A stretch of DNA of 64,000 bases, taken from positions 186,001-250,000 of the forward strand of contig NZ_CACRYJ010000004.1 in assembly GCF_902703175.1 (NCBI RefSeq), written 5' to 3'. Both the position numbers and the translations under genes were made by a program. This stretch comes from Occultella aeris (GTDB taxonomy: Bacteria > Actinomycetota > Actinomycetes > Actinomycetales > Beutenbergiaceae). The notes beneath the pieces were generated by a model. The model made no database searches. It was not told the DNA's origin and was given only the letters and a program-made list of their open reading frames with translations. Positions 52,313 to 60,998 of the stretch are shown here, piece by piece (within the stretch, counting starts at the first letter, position 1; the number at the start of each line of letters is the position of its first letter).

Positions 52313-52918
52313 ATGACGCGAGACGAGTACGACGAGACCCGTGAAGGACGCGAGCAGGCGCAAGGGCGCTGGCGCGGTCGCGGACGGGTTGGCAGCCCCG
52401 GTGGGCGTGGGCGTGGTGGCTGGCAGGTCGCCGACCTGCCGGCTGCCGACGACGCCGAGGACTGGTTCCGCGGTCGGCTGCCGAGCGCGTGGTTCAGCGA
52501 GGTCGAGGTGACGGTCGACCGCGAGGAGATCCTGGTGGTCGGCACCCTCGCCGAGGAGGCGGACGGCGCCGAGGCGGAAGGACGGATCAGCCGGTTCCGC
52601 GCCGAGACCAGGGCCGAGCGGATCGAGATCGCCGAGGAGGCGCAGTCCCGCTACCAGCGCAAGGTCTCGTGGGGCGCGCGCCTCGGTGCGAGCGGGTCGC
52701 TCTTCACCCACGTCGCGGCGCCGGTGATGACGCGCCTGCGTCAGCCCGAGCGGCGGGTGCTGGACACCCTCGTCGACGCCGGGGTGGCGCGGTCCCGCTC
52801 GGACGCGCTGGCCTGGTCGGTGCGGCTCGTCGGCGAGCACGCCGACGAATGGCTCGGCCAGCTCCGGGAGGCGATGGCCGAGGTCGACAAGCTGCGCTCG
52901 GACGGTCCCACCGTCTGA
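52313..52918 (+). CDS. Conserved actinobacterial-type protein with ribbon-helix-helix-like C-terminus
   Basis: 201 residues. An Arg/Gly-rich N-terminus (REQAQGRWRGRGRVGSPGGR) suggests nucleic-acid contact. The middle DWFRGRLPSAWFSEVEVTVD, REEILVVGTL and RISRFRAETRAERIEIAEEA are beta then helical, and the C-terminus RRVLDTLVDAGVARSRSDAL, AWSVRLVGEHADEW resembles the helix-turn of ribbon-helix-helix proteins (L-V-x-A-G-V-A-x-S-R-S-D-A-L). ATG 52313 fits the GGAG site (five bases) better than ATG 52310 (two bases). It stands alone between module B and the converging permease pair. Confidence 0.7.
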   Translation: MTRDEYDETREGREQAQGRWRGRGRVGSPGGRGRGGWQVADLPAADDAEDWFRGRLPSAWFSEVEVTVDREEILVVGTLAEEADGAEAEGRISRFRAETRAERIEIAEEAQSRYQRKVSWGARLGASGSLFTHVAAPVMTRLRQPERRVLDTLVDAGVARSRSDALAWSVRLVGEHADEWLGQLREAMAEVDKLRSDGPTV

Positions 52919-53011
52919 GGCGCGCCCCAGGCCAGCTCGGCGGCAGCTCGGCCCGGTCGATGCTGGCACGTGCCGCGCCGGTGTTGGCCACGAACGATCC
53001 GGAGTCGCGCC

Positions 53012-53896
53012 TCAGCGGACCCCGGTCACGCCGAGGGACGACGTGATCTGCTTCTGGAACACGAGGAACAGGATCACCAGCGGGGCGAGCGCGATCGTGG
53101 TCGCGGCCATGACGAGCGTCCAGTTGCCGTTGTACTGGGTCTGCAGGGCGGCGGTGGCCACCGTGATGACATTCCACTCCGGAGCCGGCGCGATGATCAG
53201 CGGCCACATGAAGTTGTTCCACTGGCTCACCACGGTGATCAGCAACAGGGTCGCCAGGATCGGCTTGTTCATCGGGACCATGACCTGCCACAGCCGCCGC
53301 AGCACTCCGGCGCCGTCGATCTTCGCGGCGTCCAGCACGTCGGAGGGAGTGGACCGGAAGCTCTCCCGGAGCAGGAAGATCGCATACGGGGAGCCGAACA
53401 GGAACGGCACCACGAGGCCGGCGAACGAGTTCTTCAGGCCGAGGGTCGTCATCATCGAGTACAGCGGGATGATCGTGACGACCGCGGGGATCATCAGCGT
53501 GGACAGATACACCCAGAACAGCGTGTCCCGGCCCGGGAAGCTCAGCTGGGCGAACGCGTACGCGGCCAGGATCGACGTCAGCATCTGGCCGAGCACGAGC
53601 ACCAGGACCACCTGTGCCGTCACCGCGATCGGCACCACGAAGTTGTACTGCTCGGAGAACAGCGCCGTGAAGTTCTCGACGGTGGCCGGCGCCGGCAGCG
53701 TCAGTGGCCACGTGGTGTTGAACTGCTTCGGTGTCTTCACCGCCGTCATCGCCGAGAACACGAACGGGCCGAGCATGAGCAGGCCCCCGGCGATCAGGAA
53801 CGCGTAGGTGAGCACGTTCGCGAACAGCCGGGACGTGCGCCAGCTGGACGCCCCGGGCCGGGACCCCAGCGTTCGGTGGCGGGTGGTCCCGGTCAT
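53012..53896 (-). CDS. Sugar ABC permease (MalG type), second of a pair
   Basis: 294 residues. Helices start near YAFLIAGGLLMLGPFVFSAM. The family motif TVENFTALFSEQYNFVVPIA and EAA loop LDAAKIDGAGVLRRLWQVMV are present, and the end FQKQITSSLGVTGVR is usual. ATG 53896 overlaps the upstream permease stop (ATGA). No binding protein or ATPase gene is adjacent. Confidence 0.92.
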   Translation of the reverse strand: MTGTTRHRTLGSRPGASSWRTSRLFANVLTYAFLIAGGLLMLGPFVFSAMTAVKTPKQFNTTWPLTLPAPATVENFTALFSEQYNFVVPIAVTAQVVLVLVLGQMLTSILAAYAFAQLSFPGRDTLFWVYLSTLMIPAVVTIIPLYSMMTTLGLKNSFAGLVVPFLFGSPYAIFLLRESFRSTPSDVLDAAKIDGAGVLRRLWQVMVPMNKPILATLLLITVVSQWNNFMWPLIIAPAPEWNVITVATAALQTQYNGNWTLVMAATTIALAPLVILFLVFQKQITSSLGVTGVR

Positions 53897-54765
53897 GACA
53901 TGTCGTAGGTGATCCGGCGCTGGAAGTAGCGCTGTTGGACGAGGGTCACGCCGACGAGGACCACGAACAGGACCACGGCCATCGCAGCGGCCCGGCCGAG
54001 CCGCAACCCGACGAACGCCTCGTCGTAGATGCGGGCGGCGATGACGTCGGTGCGGAACGCGGGACCGCCACCGGTCATCGCGTAGATCGAGTCGAACACC
54101 TGGAACGAGGAGATCACCGAGGTGACGGTCACGAAGAACATCGTCGGGCGAAGCAGCGGCAGCGTGACCGAGACGAGCGTGCGGACGCTGCCTGCGCCGT
54201 CGAGCATGGCCGCCTCGTACACGGCTCGCGGGATCTGCTGGAGCCCGGCCAGGAAGAACAGCGAGATGTACCCCACCGTGGACCAGACCTGCACGAACAC
54301 CACGGCCGGCAACGCCAGGTCGGGATCGGTGAGCCACTCGACCCGGCGCCCGATGATCGCGTTCAGCGCGCCGTTGGTGGGGTCGAAGATCCATTTCCAC
54401 ACCACGCCGAGGGCCAGCGGCGCGCAGACCCAGGGCAGCACGTACAGCACCCGCAACCAACTCGTCCCGGGCAGGCCGCGGTTGATCGCGATCGCGAGCA
54501 GCAGACCGATCACGATCGAGGTCGGGATCGCCATCAGGACGAACAGGGCCGTGACCAGCAGGGAGTTCCCGAACCGGCCCGAGGTGAGGATGTAGGCGTA
54601 GTTCTCCAGGCCGATCCACTCGGGCGCACTGATCAGGTTCCACCGCATGAAGGACAGGGCCACCACGATCAGCACCGGCAGCAGCAGGAATCCGATCACG
54701 CCGATCAGGCTCGGGAGCAGCATCGCGTACGCCGAACGCGCCTCGTGGCGCTGGCGTGCGTTCAT
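53893..54765 (-). CDS. Sugar ABC permease (MalF type), first of a pair
   Basis: 290 residues. It starts MNARQRHEARSAYAMLLPSL and has six expected helices, with the EAA loop EAAMLDGAGSVRTLVSVTLP. GGAG seven bases upstream fixes ATG 54765. The pair should import a sugar, but the usual upstream binding-protein gene is missing; the upstream minus-strand gene encodes an unrelated export-family protein. Two copies of a 15-bp repeat lie in the promoter region. The orphan lipoprotein at 7021-8361 is a possible partner only by elimination. Confidence 0.92.
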   Translation of the reverse strand: MNARQRHEARSAYAMLLPSLIGVIGFLLLPVLIVVALSFMRWNLISAPEWIGLENYAYILTSGRFGNSLLVTALFVLMAIPTSIVIGLLLAIAINRGLPGTSWLRVLYVLPWVCAPLALGVVWKWIFDPTNGALNAIIGRRVEWLTDPDLALPAVVFVQVWSTVGYISLFFLAGLQQIPRAVYEAAMLDGAGSVRTLVSVTLPLLRPTMFFVTVTSVISSFQVFDSIYAMTGGGPAFRTDVIAARIYDEAFVGLRLGRAAAMAVVLFVVLVGVTLVQQRYFQRRITYDMS

Positions 54766-54838
54766 GCGTTCACTCCCCGGGTGTCGTCTGGGAGCGAGCC
54801 TAGCCAGATCGTGCCGGTCGTCATGGCCGACGCGACGG

Positions 54839-54877
54839 CCGTCTCGAACGGTGGCGGAGCCGCCGTTTCGAACGGTG
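54839..54877. promoter_or_regulatory. Two 15-bp repeats upstream of the permease pair
   Basis: CCGTCTCGAACGGTG (54839-54853) and CCGTTTCGAACGGTG (54863-54877) differ by one base and are 24 bp apart. Each is nearly palindromic (CCGTT-CGAACGG). The position, 74-112 bp upstream of the permease start, suggests an operator pair, perhaps for a LacI-type regulator encoded elsewhere. Confidence 0.5.
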
Positions 54878-54896
54878 AGGACGGCGGCCGGCAGCG

Positions 54897-55379
54897 TCAG
54901 TGCAGTGCGACCCGGACACCGAGGTAGACGAGCACTCCGAGGACGACCGCCCAGGCCGCCACGGCCACGACGCCCCAGACGAAGACCCTGGCCTTCGGTG
55001 CGCCGAAGCCGACCATCGCGGCGGCGGTGACGTGGCTGGGGAGCAGCAACGGCCCGAGGAAGCTCACCCCCGGGACGCCCCAACGGTCGAAGACCCGCCG
55101 CATGCGCTGCTTCTTGGGGTTCGCCTCCGGGAGCCGGTTCCGGGTGACGCCGGCGCGCACGGCCGAGGTGACTGCGATGATCACGGCGAGTGCGATGGCG
55201 TTCCCGACCACGGCCGCCGGGATGGCGATCGCCGGGTGGATGCCCGCCACGATCCCGATGATCGAGGCACCCTCCGCCTCCACGTAGGGGATGAGCGCCG
55301 CGAGCACGACGCCCACCCAGCGCAGCAGCGGGGGCAGGGACTCGGTGAATGCCTGAAGGTCGATGAGGAGGTGGGACAT
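54897..55379 (-). CDS. Small multidrug-export family membrane protein (PF06695-like)
   Basis: 160 residues, four to five membrane helices. WVGVVLAALIPYVEAEGASI with conserved Glu, then FDRWGVPGVSFLGPLLLPSH and WAVVLGVLVYLGVRVAL are landmarks of the family, which is named for export but poorly characterised. The start at ATG 55379 has no clear ribosome site. It precedes the permease pair on the same strand, separated by about 130 bp holding repeats, and is divergent from the oxidase gene. Confidence 0.8.
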   Translation of the reverse strand: MSHLLIDLQAFTESLPPLLRWVGVVLAALIPYVEAEGASIIGIVAGIHPAIAIPAAVVGNAIALAVIIAVTSAVRAGVTRNRLPEANPKKQRMRRVFDRWGVPGVSFLGPLLLPSHVTAAAMVGFGAPKARVFVWGVVAVAAWAVVLGVLVYLGVRVALH

Positions 55380-55574
55380 CGCGGGGAGCACGCCTTTCGA
55401 TTGGGGTTGCTTCCAGCCTCTCGGTGGCAGGACGCCCACACCAGGGCGCGCCGTCACCGGTTCCGTATGACAACTCTCATGTGGCGCCGTCGCGGTTCGA
55501 GGTCGCCCCGCGATGGGTGCCGCTGCATGGACGCCAACCACGAGCCGCCTGCGAATCGGTCTAGGTTTGGCCCC

Positions 55575-58487
55575 ATGACCGTCACCGCGGAACCGCTCGA
55601 CGAGGTGCGGCGCGCCGCGGGCCGGCAGGCGTGGAGCGAGCGGGCCGCGGATCTCGCCGTGATGGCGCACGACGCCTCGCACTACCTGCTCCGGCCGCAG
55701 GCGGTGCTCACCCCGGGTTCCCTGCCCGAGCTGGTCGCCGCCCTCGTGGCCGCGAACGACGCCGGCCAGGGCGTCACGTTCCGCGCCGGCGGCACGTCCC
55801 TGTCCGGGCAGGCCGGTGGGTCCGGAGTACTCATCGACGTGCGACGTCACCTCGACGAGGTGGAGGTGCTCGACGGCGGAGCCCGGGTCCGGTGTGGACC
55901 GGGGGCTGTGCTGCGGCGCGTCAACGTGACGCTCGCCCGGTACGGGCGCAAGCTCGGCCCCGACCCGGCCAGCGAGATCGCCTGCACCATCGGCGGCGTG
56001 GTGGCGAACAACTCCTCCGGGATGACCAGCTCGCTCACGGCCACGGCCTACCGGACGCTGAGCTCGATGCAGTTCGTGCTGCCCTCCGGGACCACGATCG
56101 ACACCGCCCGCCCGGACGCGGACGCGCGCCTGCGAGCCCTCGAGCCCGACCTGCACGCCGGCCTGATCCGGCTCCGGGACACGGTCCGCGCGGACCCGCG
56201 GCTGAGTGCCATCGTCACCCACCAGTTCTCGATGAAGAACACGATGGGCTACGGCCTGAACGCCCTGCTCGACCACGACGAGCCGGCAGACATCCTCGCG
56301 CACCTCATGATCGGCTCCGAGGGCACCCTCGGGTATGTCGCCTCCGTGGTGCTGGACACGGTCCCGGTGCTGGCCAGGGCCGCCACCAGCCTGCTCGTGT
56401 TCGACTCCATCGAGCGGGCGACCGACGCACTGCCCGCGCTGCTCGGAGCCGGTGCCCGCGCGGTCGAACTCATGGATGCGGCGTCGCTGCGCGTGGCGCA
56501 GACCGATCGCGCTGCCCCGGCCGCGATCGCATCGATCCCCGTCGTGGACCACACGGCACTGCTCGTGGAGTTCCAGGCGCCCGACGCCGCGGCGCTCGCC
56601 GAGCTCACCGGTCCGGCAGACCCGGTGATCCGCGCCCTCGACCTCAGCGCCCCGGCGGCCCTCACTCAGGACCCCACCGAGCGGGCCGGCCTGTGGGCCG
56701 TGCGCAAGGGCCTGTACGCGGCCGTCGCCGGGGCCCGGCCGAAGGGCACCACGAACCTGCTCGAGGACGTGGCCGTACCGGCGCAGGTCCTCACCGAGAC
56801 CGTCCGTGGACTCGGCGTCCTGCTCGCCCGGCACGGCTACGACGACGCGGTCACGTTCGGGCACGCCCGGGACGCGAACCTGCACTTCATGATCAATCCG
56901 CACCTGGACGACCCGCGCGAACTCGCCACCTACGAGGCGTTCACCGAGGACCTCGTGGACCTCATCCTCGGCGCGAACGGCACGCTCAAGGCGGAGCACG
57001 GCACCGGGCGGATCATGTCCGCCTACGTGCGCCGCCAGTACGGCGACGAGCTGTACGAGGTGATGACCGAGCTCAAGCGGCTCTGCGACCCGCGCGGGAT
57101 CCTGAACCCCGGCGTCCTCCTGGACGACGACCCGCGGGCACACCTGGACAACCTGAAGACCGTGACGGGAGTCGACCCCGCCGTCGACTCCTGCGTGGAG
57201 TGTGGGTTCTGCGAGCCGGGCTGCCCGTCGCGCAACACCACGACCACCCCGAGGCAGCGGATCATCCTGATGCGGGAGATCGCCGCCGCCGGGCCCGAGC
57301 ATCGCGCCGAGCTCGAGGCGGCGTTCTCCTACGACGCGGTGCAGACCTGCGCCGCGGACTCCCTCTGCGTCACAGCCTGCCCGGTGAAGATCGACACCGG
57401 CAAGGTGATGAAGTCCGTCCGCGCGGCCGGGCACGGGCCCGCGGCCCAGCGCGCCGGTGCGGCCGCGACCGGAGCCTGGGCCGCCGCGACGTCCGGACTT
57501 CGTCTGGGCCTGACAGTCGCGGGTGCGATGCCGCCTGCGCTGCTCGCCGGCGCCACGTCCGCGGCCCGGACGGTACTGCCGCACGAACTCGTCCCGCAGC
57601 TGGGTGCCGGCCTGCCCGGCGCGGGCACGGCCAGGTCGAAGCTGGCGGACCTGCCTGCGGTGGGCGGCTCGGCCGCCCGGAGCGGTACAAGAGCGGACGA
57701 CGGCGGCCCGTCCGTCCCCGGGTCGGCGCGCGTCGATCTGGTCTTCTTCCCGTCCTGCACCGGGGCGATGTTCGGTCCCGAGGGGCGTGGCGAGGGCGCC
57801 GCCGCGGCGTTCCTCACGCTGTGCGAGCGGGCAGGTCTTCGGGCCGTCCTGCCCGACGGCGTCGACGGCCTGTGCTGCGGCACCCCGTGGGAGTCGAAGG
57901 GCTTCGTGGACGGGCAGGCCGCCATGGCGGCGCGCGTGTTCGACGGTGTGTGGGCGGCGACCGACGATGGCAAGCGCCCGCTCGTCTGCGACGCGTCGTC
58001 CTGCACGCACGGTCTGGACGGCCTGGCCGCGCACCTGGACCCAATGCGAGCGGCGCGCTGGGACACCCTCGAGCTGCTCGACGTCGTCAGCTATGCCCGT
58101 CGCGAGCTGCTGCCCCGGATCGCGGTGCCGGCCGGCCAGGAGCTGGCGAGCCTCGCCGTGCACCCGACGTGCTCCACCGTGCACCTGGGCGCCACCGAGG
58201 ACCTCGTCGCCGTGGCGGGCGCCGTGGCCCGCGACGTGCGGGTCCCGGACGACTGGGGTTGCTGCGGCTTCGCCGGGGACCGCGGCCTCCTGCACCCCGA
58301 ACTGACCGCCGGCGCTACCGAGGCCGAGGCCGCCGAGATCAAGCGCCTCGAGGCCTCGGGCGGCCCGTTCGCCGGCTACGCCTCGTGCAACCGCACCTGC
58401 GAGATGGGCATGACCAGGGCCACCGGGAGGCCGTACCGGCACGTGCTGGAGCTGTTTGAGGAGGTCACCCGACCGCTCAGCAGGTAG
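55575..58487 (+). CDS. FAD-linked oxidase with 4Fe-4S and CCG domains (D-lactate dehydrogenase-like)
   Basis: 970 residues. An FAD-binding-4 domain (about 45-215; VTFRAGGTSLSGQAGGSGVL, GRKLGPDPASEIACTIGGVV) and FAD-oxidase C-terminal domain (about 250-530; TFGHARDANLHFMINPH, EHGTGRI) are followed by two Fe-S cysteine sets (CVECGFCEPGCPS near 540 and CAADSLCVTACPV near 592). Two cysteine-rich CCG regions (LCCGTPWESKG; WGCCGFAGDRG) complete it. This matches the Dld3-like oxidases that pass electrons from D-lactate or another 2-hydroxyacid to the respiratory chain. It could remove lactate derived from methylglyoxal, but the mgsA gene is far away. Confidence 0.92.
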   Translation: MTVTAEPLDEVRRAAGRQAWSERAADLAVMAHDASHYLLRPQAVLTPGSLPELVAALVAANDAGQGVTFRAGGTSLSGQAGGSGVLIDVRRHLDEVEVLDGGARVRCGPGAVLRRVNVTLARYGRKLGPDPASEIACTIGGVVANNSSGMTSSLTATAYRTLSSMQFVLPSGTTIDTARPDADARLRALEPDLHAGLIRLRDTVRADPRLSAIVTHQFSMKNTMGYGLNALLDHDEPADILAHLMIGSEGTLGYVASVVLDTVPVLARAATSLLVFDSIERATDALPALLGAGARAVELMDAASLRVAQTDRAAPAAIASIPVVDHTALLVEFQAPDAAALAELTGPADPVIRALDLSAPAALTQDPTERAGLWAVRKGLYAAVAGARPKGTTNLLEDVAVPAQVLTETVRGLGVLLARHGYDDAVTFGHARDANLHFMINPHLDDPRELATYEAFTEDLVDLILGANGTLKAEHGTGRIMSAYVRRQYGDELYEVMTELKRLCDPRGILNPGVLLDDDPRAHLDNLKTVTGVDPAVDSCVECGFCEPGCPSRNTTTTPRQRIILMREIAAAGPEHRAELEAAFSYDAVQTCAADSLCVTACPVKIDTGKVMKSVRAAGHGPAAQRAGAAATGAWAAATSGLRLGLTVAGAMPPALLAGATSAARTVLPHELVPQLGAGLPGAGTARSKLADLPAVGGSAARSGTRADDGGPSVPGSARVDLVFFPSCTGAMFGPEGRGEGAAAAFLTLCERAGLRAVLPDGVDGLCCGTPWESKGFVDGQAAMAARVFDGVWAATDDGKRPLVCDASSCTHGLDGLAAHLDPMRAARWDTLELLDVVSYARRELLPRIAVPAGQELASLAVHPTCSTVHLGATEDLVAVAGAVARDVRVPDDWGCCGFAGDRGLLHPELTAGATEAEAAEIKRLEASGGPFAGYASCNRTCEMGMTRATGRPYRHVLELFEEVTRPLSR

Positions 58488-58534
58488 TCCGGGCCCGGAC
58501 CGTCGGTCCCGTACCCGGCATCTACCCTGGATCG

Positions 58535-59215
58535 ATGCGGCGCACCCTGGGTGGTCTCGCCTACCTGGCGGGCATGCTCTTCCCACTGGTGGAGGTCGTG
58601 GTCGCGCGTGCCTGGGTGGACGGCTACAGCTGGTCGCGGAACTTCATCAGCGACCTCGGCCTCACCCAGTGCGTGGACCTCGCGCGGGGCACCGTGTGCT
58701 CGCCGCGGCATATCGTGTTCAACGCTGCGTTCGTGTTCCTGGGCGTCGTCATCGCGTTCGGTTCGATCGCTCTCGCGCCGGTCCTCTCCTCGCAGTGGCG
58801 GCGGCCGGTGCTCGCGGTCGCACTCGTGCACGCCACGGGGGTGGCGATGATCGGACTCTTCCCCGGGTCTGTTGTGGAGGCGATCGGCGGAGACGCCCGG
58901 CGGATGTTGCTGCACTCGGCCGGCACCCTGGCGGCGATCGGCGGCGGGAATCTGCTGGTGCTGCTCACCGCGGTGGCGACCTGGCGCACCTGGAGGGGCT
59001 ATGCCGTCGTCTCCGCGGCGCTCGTCTGCGTGGGCCTGCTCGGCATCGCGATCGACACGCTAGGCCTCGCCACGGTGGGCCCGGGCACCGTTCAGCGGAT
59101 GACGGCGTACCCGGTGGTCGCGTGGTTGGCGCTCACCGGGGCGGCGGTGCTCATCGGCCGGCCTCCGCTCACCGGCATGACCGCGGCCAGCGCACCGGCC
59201 GATCCGCACTCCTGA
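58535..59215 (+). CDS. DUF998 membrane protein
   Basis: 226 residues, six predicted helices. Loop YSWSRNFISDLGLTQC (with the Asn-x-x-S-D-L-G motif), then RHIVFNAAFVFLGVVIAFGS and AMIGLFPGSVVEAIGGDARR with a following LLHSAGTLAAIGGGN, match DUF998. The family is of unknown function. It is 47 bp downstream of the oxidase on the same strand. Confidence 0.85.
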   Translation: MRRTLGGLAYLAGMLFPLVEVVVARAWVDGYSWSRNFISDLGLTQCVDLARGTVCSPRHIVFNAAFVFLGVVIAFGSIALAPVLSSQWRRPVLAVALVHATGVAMIGLFPGSVVEAIGGDARRMLLHSAGTLAAIGGGNLLVLLTAVATWRTWRGYAVVSAALVCVGLLGIAIDTLGLATVGPGTVQRMTAYPVVAWLALTGAAVLIGRPPLTGMTAASAPADPHS

Positions 59216-59251
59216 CGGGCGGTGCGGGTGAGGTGGTGGGGCGGTCCGAGG

Positions 59252-59734
59252 TCAGGTCTCGGTTCCCTCGAAGCCGAACGTCATGATCGGCGCAAGGGTG
59301 CCGGTCCGGATGGCCTCCAGGACGGCCCGCTCGTGCGGCACCACCGGTTCGGGCAGCGCATCCAAGGGGAACCAGGCGAGTTCGGCGGCCTTGTCCGCCT
59401 CCATCAGCGACGGGACGCCGGACCAGGTGCGGCAGGAGAAGAAGAAGTCGACGCGCTCGTCGATCGGGCGGCCGTTCCCGTGCGTGCGGTGCATGGCGCA
59501 GAGTGGCTCGAGGTCGGCCTCGGAGATCGTGATGCCGAGTTCCTCCCGCGCCTCACGGACGGCGGCAGCGTGCACCGACTCGTCTGCCTCGACGTGCCCG
59601 GCCGCGGCGTGCGCCCAGTGCCCGTCCATGTACCCGGTGCCACGTCGCAGCGACAGCAGCACCTCCGCACCGGTCGGGGTCTGGCGGCGGAGCAGGACGT
59701 AGGCGGCGGGCACCACTTGGAAGCGATCGGTCAC
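59252..59734 (-). CDS. Nudix hydrolase
   Basis: 160 residues. The Nudix box GHVEADESVHAAAVREAREE followed by LGIT fits G-x5-E-x7-R-E-U-x-E-E-x-G-U exactly. Upstream VLLSLRRGTGYMDGHWAHAA resembles ADP-ribose or (d)NTP hydrolases that clean modified nucleotides. GTG 59734 is the start. It is followed on the other strand by DUF998 (convergent). Confidence 0.92.
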   Translation of the reverse strand: MTDRFQVVPAAYVLLRRQTPTGAEVLLSLRRGTGYMDGHWAHAAAGHVEADESVHAAAVREAREELGITISEADLEPLCAMHRTHGNGRPIDERVDFFFSCRTWSGVPSLMEADKAAELAWFPLDALPEPVVPHERAVLEAIRTGTLAPIMTFGFEGTET

Positions 59735-59774
59735 GGCCCAACCGTAGCGACGCGGCGACGAGCGTGGCCGAGCC

Positions 59775-60365
59775 TCACCCGGGCTCGGGCTCGATGAGCG
59801 GCACGAAGCGGTAGCTGCCGGGTGCCTGCTCGGCGGAAGGGACGCCGTCGGCCATCGTGACGATCGTCATCCGGCCCCGGACGGGAATGATCATCCGGCC
59901 ACCGTCGGCGAGCTGCTCGGCCAGCGCACGAGGCACCGCGCGGGCCTCCGCGGAGACCAGGATCCGGTCGTACGGCGCGCGCCACGGCCAGCCGAGCACG
60001 CCGTCGACCGCTACGTGCACCTGGGCGTGGGTGATGCCGGCTCGGGCGACGTTCGCCCGCCCGAACTCGGCCAGCTGCGGGCGCAGCTCCACGCCGTCGA
60101 CCCGGCCGGTCGATCCGACCAGGTGGGCCAGCAGCGCAGTGGTCCAGCCCGACCCGCTGCCGACGTCCAGCACCCGGTCGCCTGGCTCCGCGGCGAGCAG
60201 CTCGAGCATGATCCGCACCGTCGTGGGCTGGGAGCAGGTCTGACCATCGGCCAGGTGCAGCGGCTGGTCCAGGCCGGTGTTGCGGCGCTGGGCCGGGGGC
60301 AGGAAGTCCGCGCGCGAGACGGACCGCATCGCGGCGGCGACGACCGCGTGCGCCGAGCCATCCAT
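59775..60365 (-). CDS. pcm: Protein-L-isoaspartate O-methyltransferase-like protein
   Basis: 196 residues. RADFLPPAQRRNTGLDQPLH, then GQTCSQPTTVRIMLELLAAE and the SAM-binding DRVLDVGSGSGWTTALLAHL are the family hallmarks. It methylates isoaspartyl residues in aged proteins so that they can be repaired. It is about 15 residues shorter than E. coli Pcm. It lies between Nudix and SprT genes on the same strand, with 32-40 bp gaps, so it may be co-transcribed. Confidence 0.88.
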   Translation of the reverse strand: MDGSAHAVVAAAMRSVSRADFLPPAQRRNTGLDQPLHLADGQTCSQPTTVRIMLELLAAEPGDRVLDVGSGSGWTTALLAHLVGSTGRVDGVELRPQLAEFGRANVARAGITHAQVHVAVDGVLGWPWRAPYDRILVSAEARAVPRALAEQLADGGRMIIPVRGRMTIVTMADGVPSAEQAPGSYRFVPLIEPEPG

Positions 60366-60397
60366 CGCGCACCTGCTCCCGTTCGAGTCCGTCCAGA

Positions 60398-60859
60398 CTA
60401 GCGCCGCACGTTAGCGTCCCGCCGCTGCCAGGCGATCAGGTGGGCCGAGGAGAACCTGGGCGAGCACCGTCCGCAGGCCAGGGCCCGGGTGGGGCGCCGG
60501 AACCGGGCGTGCTCGTGCCCGGCCGGGCAGATCCCGACCCAGGGTGCGGGCACCTCGCCGGCCCCGGCCGGCACCCGGCGCTGCGCGGTGCACCCGATCG
60601 AGAGGGCGATCCGGCGCCACTGTGGCCCGTGGCCGGCCCCGTGGCCCGCCAGCGCATGGGCGATCTCGTGCAGCAGGGTGTCGCGCACCTGCGCGGGCTC
60701 GTGCACCGCGGTCAGGTAGCGGCTGATCGTGATCCGACGCCGGTCGTAACGGCAGGCACCGGCCCGACGCTTGGCGTTGTCGAACCCGAAGGTCCAACCG
60801 GTCAGGCCGTGCTCGGCCAGGAGTTCGCGGCCGAGCGCGTCGGCATCGGTGAGGTCCAT
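60398..60859 (-). CDS. SprT-like zinc metalloprotease domain protein
   Basis: 153 residues. The zinc site LLHEIAHALAGHGAGHGPQW gives His-Glu-x-x-His and the third His. The C-terminal ICPAGHEHARFRRPTRALAC, GRCSP resembles the zinc-ribbon end of SprT proteins. SprT-like domains act in DNA-protein crosslink repair in eukaryotes; bacterial roles are unclear. ATG 60859 has GAGG six bases upstream and is preferred to a TTG at 60889. Confidence 0.88.
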   Translation of the reverse strand: MDLTDADALGRELLAEHGLTGWTFGFDNAKRRAGACRYDRRRITISRYLTAVHEPAQVRDTLLHEIAHALAGHGAGHGPQWRRIALSIGCTAQRRVPAGAGEVPAPWVGICPAGHEHARFRRPTRALACGRCSPRFSSAHLIAWQRRDANVRR

Positions 60860-60998
60860 CTCGATCCTCGCTGTCGTGGGGGCGGGCAACTACGCACGAC
60901 GCTAGAGGGCGCCTCGGACACCTGCTGCGTGGGCCTGTGGACGGTGTGCGAGCCGCATGGTTCGGCGGGACAATGGTGCCGTGAGGAACCGCAGTTCG

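Noticed and set aside
54897-58586. Very long minus-strand frame opposite the FAD-linked oxidase
   Set aside because: High GC content leaves antisense frames open; the sequence is Gly/Arg/Val-rich without motifs, while the plus strand has clear FAD and Fe-S motifs. Only its last 160 codons are a real gene.
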